A program made the translations under genes and the position numbers. Positions 1-5,106 of a DNA stretch of 5,106 nucleotides are shown piece by piece. The stretch covers positions 1-5,106 of the forward strand of contig JAGWTX010000207.1 of NCBI GenBank assembly GCA_028875955.1, given 5' to 3'. Origin of the DNA: Bacteroidota bacterium (GTDB taxonomy: Bacteria; Bacteroidota; Bacteroidia; Chitinophagales; Chitinophagaceae). The notes under the pieces are model-generated. The model was not told where the DNA came from and did not search any database. It was given only the letters and a program-made list of their open reading frames with translations. Numbering within the stretch: position 1 is the first letter of the stretch; each line of letters starts with the position of its first letter.

Positions 1-20
1 GCTATTTTTATCCGGTTCAT
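1..20 (-). CDS. Possible start of a next gene, running off the left edge
   Basis: On the minus strand an ATG at 20-18 overlaps the rdgB stop codon in an ATGA arrangement, the classic translational-coupling junction. The frame then reads M-N-R-I-K-I to the window edge without a stop. Only six full codons are visible, so no function can be suggested. The overlap geometry and the tight packing of the three upstream genes make a fourth cistron plausible, but a chance ATG over a TGA stop is equally possible with so little sequence. Confidence 0.3.
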
Positions 21-604
21 AGGTCTTTTGTTTGGAGATACTGTATCAGTTTGTCAACGGCTTTCTTCCGGTGACTGTATTTGTTTTTTTCATCCATCGT
101 CATTTCGGCAAAACGTTTTGTGGCTCCATCCGGAATAAAGACAGGGTCATAGCCAAAACCCTGTAACCCTTTTTGGTCAGTGGCGATCCTGCCTTCACAA
201 ATCCCCTCGAATAATATCTCCCGACCATCCAGTATCAGGGAAATAACGGTTCTGAATCTTGCTGTCCTGTCTGATTTTCCTTCCAGGTTCTTGAGGAGCA
301 GGTCAATATTTTGTTGAAAGTCCCTTCCTTCACCGGCGTAACGTGCGCTTTTCACGCCCGGAGCTCCCTTCAGGGAAGTTACTTCCAGGCCGGTGTCTTC
401 GCTGAAACAATGCTGATTTGTCATTTGATAAATAGTCCGGGATTTTTCAGAGGCATTGGCTTCCAATGTTTCATGGGGTTCGGGTATATCAATGGTAATG
501 CCCGCTTCCTGTAAAGTGATGATTGAAAAATCATTTCCGATGACGGACCTGATTTCTGCAATTTTATGTTCATTATTTGTTGCGAATATCAATTGTGTTT
601 TCAT
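17..604 (-). CDS. rdgB: XTP/dITP diphosphatase (non-canonical purine NTP pyrophosphatase), RdgB/HAM1 family
   Basis: This cytosolic house-cleaning enzyme hydrolyses dITP, XTP and ITP to monophosphates plus pyrophosphate, keeping deaminated purines out of DNA and RNA. The 195-residue product has the full family length and motif order: substrate-binding TNNEHK at 9-14; SEDTGLEV at 68-75, with Asp70 matching the catalytic acid; SARYAG at 86-91; the GFGYDPVFIP base-recognition motif at 149-158; FAEM at 165-168; and the C-terminal KNKYSHRKKA at 173-182. I chose the ATG at 604 because it puts the first beta strand (MKTQLIFATNN) at the terminus as in relatives, and A-rich sequence precedes it. An in-frame ATG at 637 would add 11 unconserved residues. 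The start lies 32 bp inside the upstream acetyltransferase gene, so translation is probably coupled. No key residue is missing. The family assignment is near certain; the substrate preference is inferred from the family. Confidence 0.96.
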   Translation of the reverse strand: MKTQLIFATNNEHKIAEIRSVIGNDFSIITLQEAGITIDIPEPHETLEANASEKSRTIYQMTNQHCFSEDTGLEVTSLKGAPGVKSARYAGEGRDFQQNIDLLLKNLEGKSDRTARFRTVISLILDGREILFEGICEGRIATDQKGLQGFGYDPVFIPDGATKRFAEMTMDEKNKYSHRKKAVDKLIQYLQTKDL

Positions 605-1148
605 TCCATTTTTCTTTAGAGATCTGGTATAGGACATGTTTTTCCAAATAATGACCGGGTGCTATTTTAGGATGATTGAATTCCAAGGTTTTCTGCATGC
701 CTATTTTTTGCATGACTTTTTCCGATCTATGGTTGTGAACGGAAGTGAAAGAAACTATCTCCGATAAATCCAATCGGGTAAATCCGAATTGTAAACAGGC
801 TTTTGCAGCTTCGGTGGCAAAACCCTGATTCCAGTGCTGCGGCAATATCCTCCAACCAATTTCTGTACAGGGTGTGAATGAAGCGGTAAAAGAAGGATGC
901 CAGAGACCCGTAAATCCAATAAATTCCCCCGTATCCTTTCTTTCCAGGGCAAAAAAACCATAGCCTTTCTGGTTGATATGTTGCCGGATCCTGTTCATTT
1001 GATCCCTGCTCTGCTCTTCGGTTAATGTGGCAGGAAAAAATTCCATGGCCACCGGATCCCCGTTGAGCCTGCAAAATGGCGCCAGATCAGCCGTTATCCA
1101 TTGCCGGATCCATAACCTTTCCGTTTCTATCATTGGTTTTACTGACAT
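573..1148 (-). CDS. GNAT-family N-acetyltransferase, RimJ/RimL-like (Acetyltransf_3 type)
   Basis: This is an acetyl-CoA-dependent acyltransferase, probably cytosolic. It opens with the MIETERLWIRQW strand typical of RimJ/RimL-like GNATs (residues 6-17). Motif A follows as EIGWRILPQHWNQGFATEA (96-114), in which QGFATE forms the pyrophosphate-binding loop (normally Q/R-x-x-G-x-A/G). Motif B is SVHNHRSEKVMQKIGM (136-151), with the usual Asn and the helix that packs on coenzyme A. At 191 residues it is a single complete domain. The start could be the ATG at 1148 (15 bp after the upstream stop) or the one at 1133, which would begin MIETERL as many relatives do; neither has a clear Shine-Dalgarno. 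It lies between a psi-like gene and rdgB and overlaps rdgB by 32 bp. The substrate cannot be read from the sequence: ribosomal protein N-termini, aminoglycosides and small amines are all possible in this family. Confidence 0.92.
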   Translation of the reverse strand: MSVKPMIETERLWIRQWITADLAPFCRLNGDPVAMEFFPATLTEEQSRDQMNRIRQHINQKGYGFFALERKDTGEFIGFTGLWHPSFTASFTPCTEIGWRILPQHWNQGFATEAAKACLQFGFTRLDLSEIVSFTSVHNHRSEKVMQKIGMQKTLEFNHPKIAPGHYLEKHVLYQISKEKWNENTIDIRNK

Positions 1149-1163
1149 GGGCCGGGAATGGGT

Positions 1164-1691
1164 TTACACAGCAAACATTTTCTTCAGGCATAACCAAAGT
1201 TTGCTCTTTTCCAACCGGGCATCCTGCGTATTCTGTAACATGCTTTCCAACGGCATGGACAAAAGGAACTGGCACTGGTCATAATTCTGTATCTGATAAT
1301 TGGGTATGGTAAATGGGAGTTGCAATGCCTGCGCCGGAATGCCGAAAGCGATCAGAAAGGCAGGTCTCAGCTTTTCCTTGAGTACGGGATAGCCCATCGG
1401 ATCTGAAAAATGGTTGACGATGGCAACATCCCCCAAATTCAGCTGACAGGCACCCAAAATAGATGAAAGAAATTGTAATGCGTCATCTTTCAGATAAACT
1501 GCATCTTTTTCGTGGACAAGCAGGGTAATATTTCGTAAATTGCTCCCCAGAAACCACTGACGGTCAGTAGGAATTGTAACTTTTTCCGGTTTTTTTTCTA
1601 CAGTTCCCGGTTCATTATCTGCAATAACAAGGCTGTTTTTATACAGATCTGCAATCAGGAAGTCAGGTAGTTGTAAATCATCTTCTTTCAT
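1164..1691 (-). CDS. Uncharacterised protein, possible DNA polymerase III psi (HolD)-like subunit
   Basis: This 175-residue soluble protein has no signal peptide or membrane helix. Residues 1-25 resemble a short helical head, and about 26-46 form a charged, Pro/Lys-rich linker. A compact alpha/beta domain follows: a strand at NITLLVH (54-60), a helix at DDALQFLSSILGAC (69-82), DVAIVN (88-93), a strand at PAFLIAFG (110-117), and a C-terminal SMPLESMLQNTQDARLEKSK (145-164) leading into LWLCLKKMF. The order strand, L-rich helix, 'xxDVxxVN', then 'S-P-x-L-x-x-L... K-x-x-LW' recalls E. coli HolD, which I remember as having a similar strand, helix and closing 'ASPALTDL... ALW' segment. In E. coli holD is followed by the GNAT gene rimI; here a GNAT gene also follows, though of another subfamily. 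The psi assignment is a hypothesis; that this is a real conserved protein gene is much more secure. It is the first gene of the leftward cluster. Confidence 0.85.
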   Translation of the reverse strand: MKEDDLQLPDFLIADLYKNSLVIADNEPGTVEKKPEKVTIPTDRQWFLGSNLRNITLLVHEKDAVYLKDDALQFLSSILGACQLNLGDVAIVNHFSDPMGYPVLKEKLRPAFLIAFGIPAQALQLPFTIPNYQIQNYDQCQFLLSMPLESMLQNTQDARLEKSKLWLCLKKMFAV

Positions 1692-1710
1692 ACAGTCGAA
1701 ATATTAACAG

Positions 1711-1741
1711 TTGTTAGTTTTTTGATTTTTTTGTTTATTTG
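1711..1741 (+). promoter_or_regulatory. Candidate promoter for ilvE: TTG, 20-bp spacer, TTTATTTG
   Basis: TTG at 1711-1713 is followed after 20 bp by TTTATTTG at 1734-1741. This is close to the Bacteroidota arrangement of a -33 TTG and a -7 TAnnTTTG, with one mismatch in the leading TA. Transcription from it would begin only about 10 nt before the ATG at 1758, giving a very short leader. The region is T-rich, so a chance match is possible. Confidence 0.35.
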
Positions 1742-1750
1742 CGTCAAATA
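1736..1750. repeat. Short inverted repeat TATTTG-CGT-CAAATA between divergent genes
   Basis: Two perfect 6-bp arms (1736-1741 and 1745-1750) flank a 3-bp centre. The arms coincide with the cores of the two opposing -7-like elements. The symmetry may simply be two promoters back to back, or it may be a binding site for a dimeric regulator acting on both genes. Confidence 0.4.
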
Positions 1751-1752
1751 TA
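1745..1752 (-). promoter_or_regulatory. Candidate -7 element TATATTTG for the leftward cluster
   Basis: Read on the minus strand, 1752 to 1745 is TATATTTG, an exact match to the Bacteroidota -7 consensus TAnnTTTG. Initiation a few bases downstream would leave a leader of roughly 45-50 nt before the ATG at 1691. That leader is A-rich, as is common in this phylum. I see no TTG-type -33 element at the expected spacing, which would fall inside the ilvE start region, so confidence is moderate. Confidence 0.45.
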
Positions 1753-1757
1753 AAACT

Positions 1758-2822
1758 ATGGTAGCAGCAGCAGGCATTAACATTACAAAGGTAGAGACAA
1801 GTAAATTAAATGAGATGAGTCTCGAAAACCTTCCTTTCGGACGGTATTTTTCTGATCATATGCTGGAAGCCGATTATGAGAATGGAGAATGGAAAAATGT
1901 GGAAATCAAACCTTACCAACCCTTGTTGCTGGAGCCTTCGGTAGCTGCTTTACATTATGGACAGGCGATTTTTGAAGGGATCAAAGCCTATAAGAATGCA
2001 GAGGGTAATGCGGCAATTTTCCGTCCCTATGACAATTTTAAGCGTTTTAATTTATCAGCGGAACGGATGAATATGCCAACCGTACCAGAAGAGATCTTTA
2101 TGGAAGGGATGCGTTTGTTGATTGAAATTGACAAAAACTGGGTCCCTTCCTTACCGGAGCATTCCTTATATATCAGGCCGTTTATGTTTGCTTCAGACCC
2201 GGTAATCGGCGTAAAACCTTCTGAAACCTACAAGTTTCTGATCCTGCTGAGTCCTACCGGGCCGTATTATGCAACCCCTATGAAGATATACGTGGAAGAA
2301 ACCTATACAAGGGCTGCACCGGGCGGTGTGGGTTTTGCCAAAAATGCCGGTAATTACGGAGGCAGTATGCTGGCAACCTCCCTGGCAAAAAAACAGGGTT
2401 ATGACCAGGTTTTATGGACCGATGCTTTTGAACACAAATACCTGCAGGAAGTAGGCACGATGAATGTGTTTTTTGTAATGGGGAATAAAATTGTAACACC
2501 TTCCCTGGAAGATGGAACCATCCTGGCCGGTGTTACCCGTGATAGCGCAATGGTTGTTCTGAAAGAAATGGGCAGGGAAGTTGTTGAAACCAAGATCAGT
2601 ATTGATGAATTGATAGAAGCGCATAAATCTGGTTTGCTGACAGAAGTGTTTGGAACCGGCACCGCAGCTACCATTTCCATGATCAAGGAATTGCGGTACA
2701 AGGATTATACGATGCATTTTGATACAGATAACAGTAAAACCGCCAGGGAGTTGAAGGCAAGACTGGATGCCATCCGTAAAGGGGAAGCACCTGATACGCA
2801 TGGCTGGCTGTTGGCGGTATAA
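1758..2822 (+). CDS. ilvE: Branched-chain amino acid aminotransferase (class IV, PLP-dependent)
   Basis: This enzyme catalyses the reversible transfer of an amino group between glutamate and the 2-keto acids of leucine, isoleucine and valine. It is the last step of their synthesis and the first of their breakdown, in the cytosol. The 354-residue product matches the long BCAT subtype (about 350-365 residues). Visible motifs are YGQAIFEGIKAY (67-78), IFRP with Arg89 near the cofactor phosphate, SLYIRPFMF (136-144), GVGFAKNAGNYGGS (190-203) with Lys195 as the expected PLP Schiff-base lysine, EVGTMN (231-236) whose Glu contacts the pyridine nitrogen, and FGTGTAA (298-304) for phosphate binding. 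The ATG at 1758 was chosen because the frame extends upstream only through a T-tract to a TTG; an internal ATG at residue 20 is a weaker alternative. It is monocistronic: a divergent gene lies upstream and a terminator follows. All key residues are intact. Confidence 0.97.
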   Translation: MVAAAGINITKVETSKLNEMSLENLPFGRYFSDHMLEADYENGEWKNVEIKPYQPLLLEPSVAALHYGQAIFEGIKAYKNAEGNAAIFRPYDNFKRFNLSAERMNMPTVPEEIFMEGMRLLIEIDKNWVPSLPEHSLYIRPFMFASDPVIGVKPSETYKFLILLSPTGPYYATPMKIYVEETYTRAAPGGVGFAKNAGNYGGSMLATSLAKKQGYDQVLWTDAFEHKYLQEVGTMNVFFVMGNKIVTPSLEDGTILAGVTRDSAMVVLKEMGREVVETKISIDELIEAHKSGLLTEVFGTGTAATISMIKELRYKDYTMHFDTDNSKTARELKARLDAIRKGEAPDTHGWLLAV

Positions 2823-2840
2823 ATGTTGACTGAAATTGTA

Positions 2841-2874
2841 AAAGGGGAATTGTGCAAACAATTCCCCTTTTTTT
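2841..2874. terminator. Strong intrinsic terminator of ilvE, possibly bidirectional
   Basis: The arms 2841-2853 (AAAGGGGAATTGT) and 2858-2870 pair perfectly over 13 bp, closing on GCAA, a GNRA-type tetraloop. Seven Ts (2868-2874) follow on the plus strand, so it should end ilvE transcription 19 bp after the stop codon. On the minus strand the hairpin is followed by TTTTA, a weaker tract, but it directly follows the stop codon of the convergent surface-protein gene and could serve that gene too. Confidence 0.9.
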
Positions 2875-5106
2875 AATACTTATAGAACTTACTGGTTTTT
2901 ACATGGTGTCCGGTTCGGAATTCAAGGAGATACATACCACTGATCAGATGGGAAACCGGTAATTGGATCCGGCCTGTTTCTTGCACGCCCAGCTCTTTTT
3001 GCAGAATGGGTTTACCGGAAAGATGTAAAATCCGGACAGAAGTATTACCCGGCTCGGTACAATGAAAATTGATGATCAGCTGGTCTCTGGCAGGAACGGG
3101 AAAAACCGTCAGCTGGATATTTTTATCGGGTAAACTGATGGCCGGGTCAACCGAACTTTTTATTTCAAACCGGTTCATTCCCTGGGTAGCCGTATCTGTT
3201 GTTATGTCGAAAGAATAGGATTCATCCTGTTTGAGCGGGACCCATTGGTGAAGATAGTTGTCATATAGCTGAAGAGTATTGTTCACCGGTAGCCTGCACA
3301 TGGCAATTTTCAATTGATACCTGCCTGGTAATGCCTGCGTAATCCCCAGCTGGATGATTGAATTATTCATCAGATTCCTGTTGTCTATGGAAAGCATTTT
3401 GCCATCCTTGTTCCTGGTGAAAAAATTGAGATCCGGATTCATGATTTTTTCCGCGTCGAATTTATCCGTTCCGGACCGGGCACTGTCCAGTTGCCTGATA
3501 AGAATCCGATCCCAAAATACCTGGTCAGAAACCAATCTGATCTCACACCCGGAAACATCATTCCAGTTTCCCAATTGAAGCGGATCATTTACAGACTCCC
3601 CTGTTTTACTGTTTTCAGTAATCAGGAAATGCTGAAACGGGGCATCATTCGCTTTAACGATAAAGGATCCAAAGGGAGGAAGCAGGTAGGGCTGGCTGAA
3701 CAAATAACAACTATAACCCCCTCTTTTTCCCTGAGTGGGATTCCAGATCCAGAAAGCATCCCCTGTTTTTGCTGTCCTGGCAACGCGTTCAAGTTCGATG
3801 GCACTAAAATAGGGGTTTCCAATAATCTGGTACGCGGGTGATTGATTGACGGGTATGCTTATTTCCTGGTCGCCGGTGTTCAGTTGTCCGGAAAGAAGCA
3901 AGGAAACTGCGGCTGGAAAATAGCTTCCATTGGTGCCATTTCCGGGTGAACTGCTGTCCAAACCCTGTCCTTTCTTTCCCCTGATCCATAAACGGATACC
4001 CGTTTGTTTTTTCCATTGGTTGAAAGGGCCTGTGTTTATGTTTGTATACGCCTGCCATCCCGAATCAAAACCCGATGCTTCCGTTCCCTTTTCAGGATCA
4101 TACCAGAATGCAGAAGGAGAATTTGTACGGGTAATCGTAAAACCATGAAGACTTCCGTTTTCACCACTTATATCGATGCTATCAGTTAGGGAAAGCAGGC
4201 TGATGCCATGTGAAAAGGGATGTGCCAGTATTCTGTCAACTGACCTTCCTTCCGGAATGCCGATCTTGAGTTGAGATTTTCCGATAATGTCTGATCCTGT
4301 TGCCACTGGAGCTAAGGTTGCCGAATCGGAAAGCTTTAAAAAATCATGGGTATATAAATTTCCTTTTTGTAAATAAATATTTCCGGTTATGGTCAGACTA
4401 TCCGTCAAATGCAGATTTCCGGTAGTCTGAATAAAAATATTTTTCAATTGATGTAGTCGCAATATTTTTCCCGGAAGGTATTGTGTGGCTATACCTCTGA
4501 AGCGCAGGCTCCCGTTTACTGCATCAATACTGTTTTCTGAAGCTGCAATCTTACCCGTTACCTGCAAATTGCCTTCAATGGTCAGATGACTTTTTTCGGT
4601 AAGAATTAAATCCCTGCAAACAACCTGTGATGAAATAACCGGATCATATTTTCTGACAGAATCAATATACACATCGTTTGTATCGGCCGGAATCCTTGAT
4701 TGACACCAGTTAGCTGGTTCATCCCAGGTCTGACTGCTGTCACCTTTCCAATATCCCACCTTGAATAGGTTTATCTTAACTGGTTCTGAACTGTCACTGC
4801 AGGCACCCGAAATAAGGATTCTTCTGAACCAGGTGGATCCCGCAAGCGGCAATGGTAGTAAGTCCGCTTCACCGTTATTCTTTTCTACTTTCTGAAAATG
4901 GGTTGTATCCGTTTCATGGGTAGACTCCCATACATATTGATAAATACCGGATCCTCCGGTGGGTTGGGTGCCGAAAAGTTTTTCTGGTTTTTGATCAATG
5001 CATAGGTTTTGCGGATTCCGGATACGATTATTTCCGATGGAAGGAAGGATCTCTATCCGAATGGTTTTTCGGGTGGTATAAATGCCGTCAGTGATTTCGG
5101 TTACCA
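2873..5106 (-). CDS. Large secreted surface/adhesin-like protein with T9SS type A C-terminal sorting domain (5' end beyond the window)
   Basis: 743 C-terminal residues are visible; the frame stays open to the right edge, so the real start and signal peptide lie outside. Numbered from the edge, residues 1-28 look like the end of an Ig-like/PKD-like module (strand, then LPSIGNN). Residues 31-113 form a full module: NLCIDQKP, then GTQPTGGSGIYQYVWE, then TWFRRILISGACSD, with Cys35 and Cys102 perhaps paired. From 117 comes a W/NW-type beta-rich region (GYWKG, DEPANWC, IPADTNDVYI), then repeated short strands up to about 250, suggesting a beta-solenoid. Residues about 395-490 resemble the conserved 'GNPY... 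FWIWNP' block often found before sorting domains. Residues 579-647 form a beta-sandwich-like block (LPGRYQLKI, LQLYDNYL, RFEI). Residues 663-743 are the sorting domain (VFPVPARDQLIINF, LISGMYLLEF, ending KTSKFYKY). It is expected to be exported by Sec, then by T9SS, and anchored or released at the cell surface. The ligand is unknown. Confidence 0.9.
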   Translation of the reverse strand, partial: VTEITDGIYTTRKTIRIEILPSIGNNRIRNPQNLCIDQKPEKLFGTQPTGGSGIYQYVWESTHETDTTHFQKVEKNNGEADLLPLPLAGSTWFRRILISGACSDSSEPVKINLFKVGYWKGDSSQTWDEPANWCQSRIPADTNDVYIDSVRKYDPVISSQVVCRDLILTEKSHLTIEGNLQVTGKIAASENSIDAVNGSLRFRGIATQYLPGKILRLHQLKNIFIQTTGNLHLTDSLTITGNIYLQKGNLYTHDFLKLSDSATLAPVATGSDIIGKSQLKIGIPEGRSVDRILAHPFSHGISLLSLTDSIDISGENGSLHGFTITRTNSPSAFWYDPEKGTEASGFDSGWQAYTNINTGPFNQWKKQTGIRLWIRGKKGQGLDSSSPGNGTNGSYFPAAVSLLLSGQLNTGDQEISIPVNQSPAYQIIGNPYFSAIELERVARTAKTGDAFWIWNPTQGKRGGYSCYLFSQPYLLPPFGSFIVKANDAPFQHFLITENSKTGESVNDPLQLGNWNDVSGCEIRLVSDQVFWDRILIRQLDSARSGTDKFDAEKIMNPDLNFFTRNKDGKMLSIDNRNLMNNSIIQLGITQALPGRYQLKIAMCRLPVNNTLQLYDNYLHQWVPLKQDESYSFDITTDTATQGMNRFEIKSSVDPAISLPDKNIQLTVFPVPARDQLIINFHCTEPGNTSVRILHLSGKPILQKELGVQETGRIQLPVSHLISGMYLLEFRTGHHVKTSKFYKY

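Noticed and set aside
311..514. 67-codon plus-strand frame opposite rdgB
   Set aside because: It is antisense to the conserved centre of rdgB, with no promoter or ribosome site visible.
605..637. Upstream ATG at 637 as the rdgB start
   Set aside because: It adds MSYTRSLKKNG before the first conserved beta strand and lies deeper within the GNAT gene. The ATG at 604 gives the family-typical terminus.
980..1115. Two near-identical segments TTGCCGGATCC in the GNAT gene as a possible duplicated element
   Set aside because: Each encodes IRQ followed by His-Ile or Trp-Ile in conserved positions of the protein, and the match does not extend beyond about 11 bases, so a mobile or duplicated element is not supported.
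1722..1757. Upstream TTG start for ilvE adding a hydrophobic 12-residue leader that resembles a signal peptide
   Set aside because: The hydrophobic residues come from the T-rich intergenic tract, the region carries promoter-like elements, and BCAT is a cytosolic enzyme whose family start fits the ATG at 1758.
1692..1757. Leader-peptide attenuator or riboswitch controlling ilvE
   Set aside because: The gap is only 66 bp, shows no stable hairpin with a T-run on the plus strand and no branched-chain-codon-rich short frame.
2399..2861. Minus-strand open frames of 73-149 codons inside and beyond ilvE
   Set aside because: They lie opposite a fully conserved gene, show no recognisable domain and have compositions expected of antisense shadows.
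3354..4189. Plus-strand open frames of 61-116 codons opposite the surface-protein gene
   Set aside because: They overlap a long, well-supported coding frame and show no coherent protein features.
1..5106. CRISPR arrays, tRNA or rRNA genes, insertion sequences
   Set aside because: No regularly spaced repeats, no terminal inverted repeats or transposase motifs, and no room outside the protein genes.

Overview
The window looks like chromosomal DNA from a member of the Bacteroidota, most likely family Chitinophagaceae. This rests on a large surface protein with a type IX secretion (T9SS) C-terminal sorting domain, Bacteroidota-style TAnnTTTG promoter elements, A-rich leaders without Shine-Dalgarno sequences, and the general character of the branched-chain aminotransferase. 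The family placement is inference from protein style, not from a search.

Layout. The left part (1-1691) is a leftward cluster of three tightly packed genes, read from right to left: a 175-residue uncharacterised protein resembling the psi subunit (HolD) of the DNA polymerase III clamp loader; a RimJ/RimL-type GNAT acetyltransferase 15 bp downstream; and the XTP/dITP pyrophosphatase RdgB, whose start lies inside the end of the GNAT gene. A possible fourth gene begins in an ATGA overlap at the left edge. A 66-bp divergent intergenic region (1692-1757) holds back-to-back promoter-like elements. From there ilvE (1758-2822), the branched-chain amino acid aminotransferase, runs rightward and ends at a strong hairpin terminator (2841-2874). 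The right part (2873-5106) is the 3' end of a large leftward gene for a secreted, probably surface-attached, adhesin-like protein. It enters from beyond the right edge, and its stop codon lies in the T-tract of the ilvE terminator.

How the parts relate. The leftward cluster may couple replication (the psi-like protein) with nucleotide-pool cleaning (RdgB removes dITP, XTP and dUTP-like bases), with an acetyltransferase between them. It partly echoes the E. coli holD-rimI pair. IlvE is ordinary amino-acid metabolism. The surface protein is unrelated and convergent. I see no mobile element, CRISPR array, tRNA or rRNA. There is no gene-free stretch longer than 66 bp; nearly everything is coding.

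The points most worth following up are the psi-like protein, the surface gene being much longer than its first in-frame start-like codon suggests, and a clear excess of GGATCC sites.
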